From Bacillota bacterium (GTDB taxonomy: Bacteria > Bacillota > Clostridia > Christensenellales > CAG-138): 9,477 nucleotides of DNA. Shown piece by piece: positions 1-6,961 of the stretch. The first letter of the stretch is position 1. The number at the start of each line of letters is the position of its first letter. Under the pieces are notes generated by a model that saw only the letters and a program-made list of their open reading frames with translations, ran no database searches and was not told the DNA's origin. The stretch is taken from the NCBI GenBank assembly GCA_023453725.1, contig JAEXTB010000331.1, positions 1 through 9,477 of the forward strand. Reading direction: 5' to 3'. Position numbers and translations under genes: made by a program.

Positions 1-444
1 CTGCTGCACTTTCACGCTTGTGTTGGCAGGTAAAAATTCGCCCCCCGTCACAACGTCGAGCACCACGTCCCCAAATCTCGCTTTTCCGGCGGGGCGCAGT
101 GGAGTAATAGAAATACCGGTCTGCCCAAGGTACTGTTCATACGCCGTTTCCACAATGTTGGTGGACTCCCCTTCAATGCGGTCATGTAATATGATGCGCG
201 CTTTATCAAACTTACCTTTTGCCGCAAGCCTGAAAAATACCAGCAGCCCCACCGCAAGAATGAACAGAATCAGCGCCACCAAAAACAGCATCCCCCTGGG
301 GTTGCCTATCTGGAACAGCACCGCCGCCAAAAACGCCAAAGCGCCCAATCCTCCGGATACGCCAAGGCCGGGCGTGAGCATTTCCACAACAAAGAGCACA
401 ATGCCTATTCCAAGCAATATGAACGTAATGGTAAGGTGATCCAT
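1..444 (-). CDS. Short NfeD-family membrane protein (C-terminus cut by window edge)
   Basis: NfeD proteins are membrane-anchored and carry a cytosolic OB-fold domain; in Bacillota the short form often works beside the flotillin-like FloA in membrane-domain organisation. The 148 residues seen begin MDHLTIT and contain three hydrophobic segments (about residues 5-20, 31-46 and 52-71). The first two flank the family-typical EMLTPGLGVSGGLG stretch. The OB-fold-like part starts near residue 105 (GQTGISITPLRPAGKARFGD, then LDVVTGGEFLPA) and runs off the window, so only about the last 10-20 residues should be missing. There is no ClpP-like protease domain before the membrane part, so this is the short form and not the long NfeD1a type. 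The start is set by AAAAGGAGGT seven bases upstream. What follows downstream, possibly floA, lies outside the window. Family call firm; role inferred. Confidence 0.88.
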   Translation of the reverse strand, partial: MDHLTITFILLGIGIVLFVVEMLTPGLGVSGGLGALAFLAAVLFQIGNPRGMLFLVALILFILAVGLLVFFRLAAKGKFDKARIILHDRIEGESTNIVETAYEQYLGQTGISITPLRPAGKARFGDVVLDVVTGGEFLPANTSVKVQQ

Positions 445-597
445 CCGGTTACCTCCTTTTCAAAAGCCTGCCGTCCGCTGCGCGCTTTTTCTATATGCGC
501 GGGGTTGCACACGCACCCCATGCGGGTAAAATAAAGCAATTGCAGCTTGAAGGCGGCGCCATTAATACCGGTTTGCGCCCGCGTTTCGTTTTTTCTT

Positions 598-606
598 ATT
601 ATAGCA
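598..606 (-). promoter_or_regulatory. Extended -10 promoter for the nfeD-like gene
   Basis: Read on the minus strand this is TGCTATAAT: a perfect TATAAT with the TGn extension just upstream. No good -35 hexamer lies 16-18 bases before it, which fits extended -10 promoters that depend little on -35 contacts. It lies about 155 bases before the start codon of the nfeD-like gene. Confidence 0.6.
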
Positions 607-691
607 TAGAATACTCCTGCAAGGGGATAAAATGCGGGGCGGTTTTGCCAATAGGAGAAGAGTCGCATAATTCCCGGAAATCCGGCAAGCT

Positions 692-719
692 TTGCATTAC
701 AGGCGGTGCATGATATAAT
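692..719 (+). promoter_or_regulatory. Sigma-A type promoter for glgP
   Basis: TTGCAT (692-697), a 16-base spacer and TATAAT (714-719). The spacer ends in TGA, giving a perfect extended -10 (TGnTATAAT). Transcription would begin near 726, leaving a leader of about 90 bases before the glgP start. It is the best promoter match upstream of glgP and points the right way. Confidence 0.72.
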
Positions 720-758
720 GTGCGGTGTACCGTTTGACCGGGTATATTGACGCAAAGT

Positions 759-770
759 ACAAACGTTTGT
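759..770. promoter_or_regulatory. Perfect 12-bp palindrome, candidate LacI-family operator
   Basis: ACAAACGTTTGT is its own reverse complement, with the central CG flanked by AAA and TTT that is typical of LacI/GalR-family operators. It lies about 33-44 bases downstream of the predicted glgP transcription start, where a bound repressor would block elongation. It matches the catabolite-repression cre consensus poorly outside the AAnCGnT core, and looks more like a sugar-specific regulator site of the maltose/starch type. That assignment is inference; the repressor is not in the window. Confidence 0.45.
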
Positions 771-815
771 TTGTTGGCATAGTGTGAAATTTCAGGTTTG
801 AGGTGAGGCCAAGGG

Positions 816-3179
816 ATGAAGGACAAGCAGAAGTTGATGCTCAACATTGAGCAGAGGCTCATCAGTGAATATCAGGTTTCTCTTAAAGAGGCGACGCTTG
901 CGCAGCTGCATAACGCGCTTGGCGATGAAGCCATCGCGAGCATCGCAGAAGACTGGTACCATAGCCGCCACGCGCGCGATTGCGTCAGGCGCGCCTACTA
1001 TTTCAGCGCCGAGTATATGATGGGGCGCATGGTGTACAACAACCTGCTCTCGTTAGGCGCGCTTGAAGAAGTGCGCGAAGCGTTTCAATCGCAGGGGCTT
1101 GATCTTTCCGCGTTTGAGGATATTGAGGACGCCGCTTTAGGGAACGGCGGCTTGGGCCGGCTTGCGGCCTGTTTTTTAGATTCGGCCGCGACGCATATGC
1201 TTCCGCTTGACGGATATGGCATCCGGTATAAGTTCGGCCTGTTTAAGCAGAGCTTCAAGGATGGATTTCAGGCAGAGAGCGCTGACGATTGGCAGCGTTT
1301 TGGCGACCCCTGGAGCATCCGCAGGGACACGCATGCCGTGAATGTGCAGTTCGCGGGCCAGACGGTGCGCGCGGTGCCATACGATATGCCGATATTGGGC
1401 TATCATTCGGACAACATTGGAACGCTGCGGCTGTGGCAGAGCGAGGCTATTGAGGAGTTCGATTTTCAGGCATTTAACGATCAGCAGTATGCGTTGGCGG
1501 TACGCGAAAAGAACGCCGTGGAGGACATCACCCGCGTGCTCTATCCCAACGACAGCACATATGCGGGCAAGCAGTTGCGCTTGAAGCAGCAGTATTTCCT
1601 TTCGAGCGCTTCGTTGCAGGATATTCTATATAACTTCAAGCGCGCACACGGCGATTTATCCGGCTTTGCGGATATGGTTGCCATACAATTAAATGACACG
1701 CACCCGGTGGTGAGCATTCCCGAGCTCGTCCGCCTGCTCATGCAGGAAGGCCAGAGCTTTGAAGAAGCGTTCCGCGTGGTATGCCGTGTGTTTTCCTACA
1801 CCAACCATACCGTCATGGCGGAAGCCATGGAAAAATGGGATGTTGAGCTTTTCAAATCCGTCATCCCCGAAGTATTTGATATTGTCTACAAAATCAACGC
1901 CCGTTTCTGCGGCGAGCTGATGGCGAAGGGCTTCCCCAATATCCATGAAGTCTCCATCATACAGGGGCCGGTCATCCATATGGCGAACCTCGCTTCGTAC
2001 TGTTCCCGCACCATCAACGGCGTGGCGCAGATCCATACCGAGATTTTGAAGAGCAATGTGCTGAAGCACTTCTATACGCTCTACCCCGAGCGGTTCCAGA
2101 ACAAGACCAACGGCATTACGCAGCGCCGCTGGCTCAAGCTGTGTAACCCTGAGCTTTCTAAGTTTATCACCGAGCGCATCGGCGAAGGCTGGGTGACCAA
2201 TCTTGACGAGCTGGAAAAGCTCAAGGCGTTTGCCTCCGAGGCGGATATCAAAGCCTTCAACGAAGTCAAACACCGGAAAAAGGAGCAGCTTTCTGCGCAT
2301 ATCCATAAGGCCGAAGGCATCCTGCTGCCGCCGGAGTTTTTGCTGGACGTCCAGGTCAAGCGCATGCATGAGTATAAGCGCCAGCTGCTCAACGCGTTCT
2401 CTATACTCGATCTGTATTTTGGCCTGAAGGAAGGCCGCATCCGCAACTTTACGCCTACGGCGTTTGTGTTTGGCGCGAAGGCCGCGCCGGGCTACTGGCG
2501 CGCCAAGGCCATTATCAAATACATACACGAGGTCGCACGCCTTGTCAACAACGACAAAAGCATGAACGGGCTTCTGCGCACCGTGTTTGTCGCCAACTAC
2601 AACTGCTCTTACGCGGAAGCGATCATACCCGCCGCTGACATCAGCGAGCAGATCTCCCCTGCCGGAACCGAAGCGAGCGGCACGGGCAACATGAAGCTCA
2701 TGCTCAACGGCGCGGTCACACTAGGCACCTATGACGGCGCGAACGTGGAAATTGTGGAGCAGGCGGGCATTGAAAACAACTTTATATTCGGCAAGTCCTT
2801 TGCGGAGCTCAACGCCATCCGTCCCAAGTACGATCCGCGCGCGCTGCACGCAAGCGAGCCGCGCATTCGCCGCGTAGTGGATACGCTTGTCGACGGAACG
2901 TTCGGGAGGCTCGACATATTTGACGAGCTACACTCTAGTTTGCTTACCGGCGGAAGTTATGGCTTGCCGGATCAATACTATGTACTCCTTGAGCTTCTGC
3001 CCTATATTGATAAGAAGCTTGAGGCGAATTTAGCCTACCAAGATCGCATCGCATTCGGGAAAAAGTGCCTGATGAATACGGCAAACGCCGGGAAGTTCTC
3101 CAGCGACCGCACCATAAAGGAATATGCGGCGGATATCTGGGAGATTGCACCCATGTCCAGCCTGCACTGTTCCGACTGA
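816..3179 (+). CDS. glgP: Glycogen/starch (alpha-glucan) phosphorylase, GT35
   Basis: Cytosolic PLP enzyme that splits terminal alpha-1,4-linked glucose from glycogen or maltodextrin with phosphate, giving glucose-1-phosphate. The 787 residues are close to the usual bacterial length, and conserved blocks run from end to end: DSAATH and the glycine-rich ALGNGGLGR (about 107-115), IQLNDTHPVVSIPEL, NKTNGITQRRWL (from 429), VKRMHEYKRQLLN (from 514), and the PLP site EASGTGNMK, whose lysine is residue 627 and forms the Schiff base. No block is missing and no frame break is seen, so it should be active. The ATG is chosen because AGGTGAGG (801-808) sits seven bases upstream. A strong promoter and a LacI-like palindrome precede it, suggesting control by carbon source. 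No other glycogen gene is in view. Substrate preference (glycogen or short maltodextrin) cannot be read from the sequence. Confidence 0.97.
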   Translation: MKDKQKLMLNIEQRLISEYQVSLKEATLAQLHNALGDEAIASIAEDWYHSRHARDCVRRAYYFSAEYMMGRMVYNNLLSLGALEEVREAFQSQGLDLSAFEDIEDAALGNGGLGRLAACFLDSAATHMLPLDGYGIRYKFGLFKQSFKDGFQAESADDWQRFGDPWSIRRDTHAVNVQFAGQTVRAVPYDMPILGYHSDNIGTLRLWQSEAIEEFDFQAFNDQQYALAVREKNAVEDITRVLYPNDSTYAGKQLRLKQQYFLSSASLQDILYNFKRAHGDLSGFADMVAIQLNDTHPVVSIPELVRLLMQEGQSFEEAFRVVCRVFSYTNHTVMAEAMEKWDVELFKSVIPEVFDIVYKINARFCGELMAKGFPNIHEVSIIQGPVIHMANLASYCSRTINGVAQIHTEILKSNVLKHFYTLYPERFQNKTNGITQRRWLKLCNPELSKFITERIGEGWVTNLDELEKLKAFASEADIKAFNEVKHRKKEQLSAHIHKAEGILLPPEFLLDVQVKRMHEYKRQLLNAFSILDLYFGLKEGRIRNFTPTAFVFGAKAAPGYWRAKAIIKYIHEVARLVNNDKSMNGLLRTVFVANYNCSYAEAIIPAADISEQISPAGTEASGTGNMKLMLNGAVTLGTYDGANVEIVEQAGIENNFIFGKSFAELNAIRPKYDPRALHASEPRIRRVVDTLVDGTFGRLDIFDELHSSLLTGGSYGLPDQYYVLLELLPYIDKKLEANLAYQDRIAFGKKCLMNTANAGKFSSDRTIKEYAADIWEIAPMSSLHCSD

Positions 3180-3216
3180 GGAACCGCTTTTCCGCTCACT
3201 CGCATGGGGGTACGCT

Positions 3217-3630
3217 ATGGCAAACAGCTGTGTGGTATATGAACGTCCCGGTGTTCGGATCAGCGTGTATGAAAGCAAGCATCAGCCGTTTTTTGTCCGC
3301 GCGAAGCGGTTTGCAAACGTTGACACGCTTGCGCACCACCGTTGCGTTGTAACCTCGCTGGAGCGGTATCCCTGCTTTGACGAATCCGACTACCTGTATG
3401 AAAGCCGTTATTACCGGTATTACTTCTATTTGGATACGGCAAAGCAGGCCGGCGAGGAACGCCGGAGCATGAAGGCACGGCATGATCATCCGTTTGGCTT
3501 CATGCTTCCAAGCCTCAGTTTCCGCCCGGCCCGCGAATACGAGTGGAACGCCTATTCCAAGCTGCCTGCCCGCACCACCGTATACGCGGATGACGACCGC
3601 GAGGAACTTCTAGTGGTGGAGCGGGACTAG
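3217..3630 (+). CDS. Small tyrosine-rich protein of unknown function
   Basis: I do not recognise this 137-residue protein. It lies 37 bases after glgP on the same strand. It has no signal peptide or membrane segment, so it should be cytosolic. Visible features are a striking tyrosine cluster (seven Tyr between residues 59 and 71, including ESRYYRYYFYL), a basic middle part (RRSMKARHDHPFG) and an acidic end (YADDDREELLVVERD). The reading frame stays open upstream to an ATG at 3124, but that would overlap glgP by 56 bases. The ATG at 3217 (MANSCVVYERPGV) is preferred, with a weak GGGGGT five bases before it. Codon use resembles the neighbours and the frame is clean. Co-transcription with glgP is likely, since there is no terminator in the gap. 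A link to glucan metabolism would be a guess from position only. Confidence 0.72.
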   Translation: MANSCVVYERPGVRISVYESKHQPFFVRAKRFANVDTLAHHRCVVTSLERYPCFDESDYLYESRYYRYYFYLDTAKQAGEERRSMKARHDHPFGFMLPSLSFRPAREYEWNAYSKLPARTTVYADDDREELLVVERD

Positions 3631-3723
3631 ACCCCATACATGTTCGTCCGCATGGATATGTAAATTGATTTTATTGTGCCGATTGCCAAGGGCTATTACT
3701 TTTTTGGATAGGAGGACAAGCGT

Positions 3724-4410
3724 TTGAAAAAAATTGCCTGGCCGCTGCGCATGGCAGCATTGTTCGTTTGCCTGCTGTTTATCATTTCGGTGTTGTTTTC
3801 CGCTGTGCGTCTTGTCATCAACCGTCCGGCTTTCTTCTATAGCGAATATGCGCGTCTGGATCACGCGCGCCTGATGGGTATGAACACGGAGGATTTGACC
3901 AACGCCACCATGCAGATGGTCCGCTATATGGAAGGAAGCGTCCCAAGCATTGACCTTGATGTAACGGTCAATGGCGAGCGGGTCTCCATGTTTAACGACC
4001 GCGAACGCGCGCACATGGTGGACGTGCTTGTGCTTTATCAAAACTGGCGCACGGTTTCTTATGTGAGCTTTGGCCTTTTTGCGCTGCTGATTGTATTCCT
4101 GCGCAAACAGCCGGGCGGAATTGCCCGCGCGTTTCTGAACGCAAGCAAGGTGTTTGTGCTGCTGCTGGCCGCGATTGCCGTCTGGGTGCTATTTGACTTC
4201 TCCTCGTTCTGGACAGCGTTCCACCACCTGTTCTTTACCAACGATTTGTGGCTGTTGGATCCCGCCACCTCCCGCATGATCAACATGATGCCGCTGCAAC
4301 TCTTCTACGATATTGTGATGTTTGTAGTTATCGTGTTCTTGGTCCTGTGGGCAGCGCTTATTGCTGTGGCAGTCGCAATCCGCCGCAAAGAGAAACGGGC
4401 AAACGCATGA
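3724..4410 (+). CDS. TIGR01906/DUF1461-family integral membrane protein
   Basis: Function unknown; the family is a conserved four-helix membrane protein found mainly in Bacillota and Actinomycetota. The 228 residues show membrane helices at about 8-32, 110-127, 142-159 and 194-219, with a soluble loop of about 75 residues after the first. Before the last helix lies the family hallmark FHHLFFTNDLWLLDP followed by SRMINMMPLQLFYD, which makes the family call secure. The start is TTG, the only start codon well placed after AGGAGG (3710-3715, eight bases away), and it yields a sensible MKKIAWPL beginning. The last four bases overlap tsaD (ATGA), so the two are probably translationally coupled. No catalytic residues can be named. 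The C-terminal RRKEKR suggests a cytosolic end by the positive-inside rule. Confidence 0.87.
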   Translation: MKKIAWPLRMAALFVCLLFIISVLFSAVRLVINRPAFFYSEYARLDHARLMGMNTEDLTNATMQMVRYMEGSVPSIDLDVTVNGERVSMFNDRERAHMVDVLVLYQNWRTVSYVSFGLFALLIVFLRKQPGGIARAFLNASKVFVLLLAAIAVWVLFDFSSFWTAFHHLFFTNDLWLLDPATSRMINMMPLQLFYDIVMFVVIVFLVLWAALIAVAVAIRRKEKRANA

Positions 4411-5462
4411 CAGGCTACGAAGAACAGGCTTCCCGCCGCGCGCGGGAACTGATGGACCAGGCGCATGTCACCGTACTCGCCATTGAGACCTCGTGCGATG
4501 AAACGGCCGCTGCCGTCGTCCGGGATGGCCGAGAAGTGCTTTCCAATACCGTGTATTCGCAGATTCCGCTGCACCAAAAGTACGGCGGGGTGGTGCCGGA
4601 GCTTGCCTCCCGTAACCATGTGCTGCAATTAAACCCCACCGTCGCCGCGGCGCTTGAAGCTGCCGGGCTTGGCTTTGGGGAGATTGACGCCGTGGCGGTA
4701 ACCTCCCGCCCGGGCCTGATCGGCGCGCTTTTAACTGGAGTCAGCTACGCGAAAGGGCTTGCGTACGCAACAGGCATCCCGCTTATCGGCGTGGATCACA
4801 TTGCGGGGCATATCGCCGCCAATTATCTTTCTTGGCCTGAACTTGCGCCGCCGTTCACCTGCCTTGTGGCGTCCGGCGGGCACAGCCATATCTTCCAGGT
4901 GGAGGACTATACGGCGCTTACGCTCTTGGGCGCGACCAAAGACGACGCCGCCGGTGAGGCGTTTGATAAAGTTGCCCGCGTGCTCGGCCTGCCCTACCCC
5001 GGCGGTCCCGCCCTCGAAGCGCTGGCAAAGGAAGGGAACGCTTCCGCCATCTCCTTCCCCTCAGGCTACAACTCCGGCGATGGATTGGATTTCTCGTTTT
5101 CCGGCCTGAAAACAGCCGTCATCAATATGCTCCATACATCGGAGCAACGCGGGGAGGACATTAACCGTGCGGATGTCGCGGCTTCTTTCCAGCACAGCAT
5201 TGTCGATGTGCTGACCAACAAGGCAGTACGGGCGGCGTTGCGGCAAAAAAGCAAGGCATTGGCTTTGGCGGGCGGCGTTTCCGCCAACCGTGCGCTTACC
5301 GCAAGCCTAAAAGCCGCCGCGGAGCATGCGGGCATCCGTTTTTTTTCGCCGGAATTCAAATACTGCACCGATAACGCGGCCATGATCGGCTGCGCGGGAT
5401 ACTATGCGCTGCGCCTTGGTTTGCGGGACAGCCTGTCGCTCAACGCCTGCGCAAGGCGGTAG
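4407..5462 (+). CDS. tsaD: tRNA N6-adenosine threonylcarbamoyltransferase TsaD
   Basis: Transfers the threonylcarbamoyl group from threonylcarbamoyl-AMP to A37 of tRNAs that read ANN codons, working in the cytosol with TsaB and TsaE to make t6A; usually essential. The 351 residues have the ASKHA-fold landmarks in order: LAIETSCDETAAAVV near the start, the metal-binding pair in DHIAGHIAA (His131 and His135), VASGGHSHI, GEAFDKVAR, PYPGGPALE, FSFSGLKTA, ALAGGVSANRAL and CTDNAAMIG (metal-binding Asp322). All expected ligands are present. About 20 residues precede the conserved core, as in many clostridial TsaDs. I chose the ATG that overlaps the DUF1461 stop (ATGA); an in-frame ATG at 4452 is the alternative, and neither has a strong ribosome binding site. 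tsaB, tsaE and tsaC are not in the window. Confidence 0.97.
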   Translation: MTGYEEQASRRARELMDQAHVTVLAIETSCDETAAAVVRDGREVLSNTVYSQIPLHQKYGGVVPELASRNHVLQLNPTVAAALEAAGLGFGEIDAVAVTSRPGLIGALLTGVSYAKGLAYATGIPLIGVDHIAGHIAANYLSWPELAPPFTCLVASGGHSHIFQVEDYTALTLLGATKDDAAGEAFDKVARVLGLPYPGGPALEALAKEGNASAISFPSGYNSGDGLDFSFSGLKTAVINMLHTSEQRGEDINRADVAASFQHSIVDVLTNKAVRAALRQKSKALALAGGVSANRALTASLKAAAEHAGIRFFSPEFKYCTDNAAMIGCAGYYALRLGLRDSLSLNACARR

Positions 5463-5531
5463 CAGGCCGAACATCCCAAAAGCGCCTTCCAGAACGATCC
5501 GGTGGATTTTAAGTAAATCACAAGCAACGTC

Positions 5532-5573
5532 AAAAAGATCCGCAGCGAAATTTTCGCGCCGGATCTTTTTTTT
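5532..5573. terminator. Intrinsic terminator after tsaD, probably bidirectional
   Basis: AAAAAGATCC (5532-5541) pairs with GGATCTTTTT (5561-5570). Inside, after one more G-C pair and a 2x2 mismatch, GCGAA (5545-5549) pairs with TTCGC (5553-5557) around a three-base loop. Rightward transcripts end in a run of eight U (5566-5573). Leftward transcripts would have five U (complement of 5532-5536), so the hairpin could also stop the converging ABC ATPase gene, whose stop codon lies 20 bases away. Confidence 0.88.
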
Positions 5574-5592
5574 ATTCCGGGAAAACGTGGTT

Positions 5593-6723
5593 TCAACGCG
5601 ACTCCCCTTTTGCTCTTTTATTCCCCCACAATCCTTTTTTGGGTTCCTGCTGTTGCCTAAGGTGTGCAAACTGTGCGTGCATGACTTCCGTCGTTTCAGA
5701 AAGCGCTGCCATCATGCGTGAAAGCATGGCGTCCGCTTCCTGCAAACGCGCCTCGTATTGCCTTAGAAGTTCCTCCTGCCTTGCGTTCTCTTTTTCAAAA
5801 GCAAGATTGGCCTGCGCGTAGGCGGTCAGCTGTTCATCGAGCCGCGCGCAGTATGCTTCCAGATCCCGGAGCGCGCGTTGTGCCTCCATAGGCCAGCTCG
5901 TCACCTCCCCTGCCTGAGGGAAGAGCGCGGCGGATTCAGGGGAAAGCGGCGCTGAAAACGCTGCCTGCGCGTTCTCGAGCATGCGCTTTGCCTCCAGCGG
6001 AACCAGGGTGGGAATTTTTCGTTTTCCGGAAAACGCGGCGTATACCGTTTCAAGCGGGCCGACCCGCTTCAATTCCCCTTCCTCCAGCCACAGCGCGCTC
6101 TCGCACAGCCGCCGGAGAATGTTTGCATCTTCGCTTTCCAATAACAGCGTCATGCCCTCGCGCTGCTTTTGCCGAAGCCGCAACACGCACGCTTGTACAA
6201 ACAGCAGATCGCACCTTTCCAAAACTCCGGAAAGGAGCAGCACGTCCGGCTCGGCGGTCAAAGCCATGGCCAGCAGCAGCCGGGCGCGGGCGGCGGTTTC
6301 ATATCCTGCAACAGGCTGCAAAAACTGCCCGCCCAGCCCACTGAACGCGCGAATCGCTTCAATGCGCCGCTTCGTCTGCTCCGCGTTAAGGCGCTCTTTT
6401 GCGCACTGAAGCCACGCGTTCTGTTCGCCCGTTTCATGATCCAGCAGCAACTCCATGCCAATGGCGGCTGCGACCTTCCCGTTTATGGTGCACGATCCTG
6501 TACTGGGCAGTACCATGCCGGCTATGACCCGCAAAAGTGTTGTCTTCCCGGCGCCCTCTTCTCCCAATACAGCGAATGTTTCGCCCCGGCCCAGCCAGAG
6601 CGTAATATCCTTCAGTATCTCTTCCCGTTCCTTCTGGAAACGGGCGGGCAAAAGCGCCCCCAGAATTTTTTGTACAGGCGTTCCAGACGGCACGCCCACC
6701 GATACATGCGTCAGCTGTATGAT
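5593..6723 (-). CDS. Degenerate Wzt/TagH-like ABC ATPase with C-terminal coiled coil
   Basis: Resembles the ATPase subunit of polysaccharide/teichoic acid ABC exporters. Numbered from the ATC codon at 6723 (376 residues): family-like start (M)IQLTHVSV, intact Walker A GEEGAGKT (54-61), a TGEQN box matching the family's TGRENI (from about 98), then QPVAGYETAARARLLLAMAL where the family has YSSGM (so the signature is lost), PDVLLLSGVLERCD where Walker B should end in DE (here Ser165-Gly166), and LLLESED where the H-loop reads SHD (Glu198 replaces His). LWLEEGELKRVG keeps the family pattern. The tail is helical and probably a coiled coil (about 278-345), ending in a basic stretch. It can probably bind ATP but hydrolyse it poorly or not at all. 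No permease or glycan gene is nearby. The frame is open upstream to GTG 6819 and ATG 6786, both without a good ribosome binding site. Confidence 0.83.
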   Translation of the reverse strand: MIQLTHVSVGVPSGTPVQKILGALLPARFQKEREEILKDITLWLGRGETFAVLGEEGAGKTTLLRVIAGMVLPSTGSCTINGKVAAAIGMELLLDHETGEQNAWLQCAKERLNAEQTKRRIEAIRAFSGLGGQFLQPVAGYETAARARLLLAMALTAEPDVLLLSGVLERCDLLFVQACVLRLRQKQREGMTLLLESEDANILRRLCESALWLEEGELKRVGPLETVYAAFSGKRKIPTLVPLEAKRMLENAQAAFSAPLSPESAALFPQAGEVTSWPMEAQRALRDLEAYCARLDEQLTAYAQANLAFEKENARQEELLRQYEARLQEADAMLSRMMAALSETTEVMHAQFAHLRQQQEPKKGLWGNKRAKGESR

Positions 6724-6730
6724 ACCCTTC

Positions 6731-6737
6731 CACCTCC
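6731..6737 (-). promoter_or_regulatory. Ribosome binding site of the degenerate ABC ATPase gene
   Basis: Read on the minus strand this is GGAGGTG. Seven bases later comes ATC (6723-6721), exactly where homology to Wzt/TagH proteins puts the first residue. No ATG, GTG or TTG stands in frame at a usable distance. The site therefore argues for a non-canonical start (ATC, less likely ATA at 6720) or a base error in this codon. Confidence 0.55.
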
Positions 6738-6900
6738 GCTGATGGTATTTTGAATGGCAATGTATAGTATGGACACATTCGCGCATCTTAAATGCAGTTT
6801 TTTTAACAATCCGTTTCACGATCCTGCACTTTAAAAGCCGCGCAAATTGTGCTCGCGTGCAAGAATATGCAAATATCCTAGCTTTCTGTGTGAATTATGT

Positions 6901-6950
6901 GGATATATCAATATATTATATCTAATGGTGAATTTTCAAATAATATATCC
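6901..6950. repeat. AT-rich inverted repeat, possible operator
   Basis: GGATATAT (6901-6908) and ATATATCC (6943-6950) form a perfect 8-bp inverted repeat with 34 bases between them. A shorter dyad, GATATA and TATATC (6902-6907 and 6917-6922), overlaps the left arm. Further GGATAT-type words occur at 6873-6878 and 6967-6972. The position just upstream of the -35 box suits a regulator site, but AT-rich DNA makes such matches by chance easily. Confidence 0.3.
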
Positions 6951-6961
6951 TTCATTTTCTA

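Larger units (their letters stand above)
445..815. other. Divergent intergenic region between the nfeD-like gene and glgP
   Basis: These 371 bases hold no convincing gene; the short reading frames here have neither ribosome binding sites nor recognisable products. The region carries one leftward promoter (598-606), one rightward promoter (692-719) and a 12-bp palindrome (759-770), listed separately. The nfeD-like gene has a leader of roughly 145 bases and glgP one of roughly 90 bases, if transcription starts about seven bases past each -10 box. Confidence 0.7.

Noticed and set aside
759..770. Catabolite-repression (CcpA cre) site
   Set aside because: Only the central AAnCGnT part agrees; the outer TG and CA positions do not. 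A different LacI-family site is more likely.
1689..2528. A 279-codon open frame on the minus strand inside glgP
   Set aside because: It is fully antisense to a well-conserved enzyme, shows no recognisable domain or ribosome binding site, and long antisense frames are common in G+C-rich genes.
5307..5669. Minus-strand frame across the tsaD end and the terminator
   Set aside because: It would have to be read through the terminator hairpin and overlaps conserved TsaD codons; no recognisable product.
6226..6231. Sequencing error as the cause of the missing Walker B acidic residues
   Set aside because: Changing GAT/GAC GAA/GAG to TCC GGA needs several substitutions, the frame is intact, and two other motifs are also altered.
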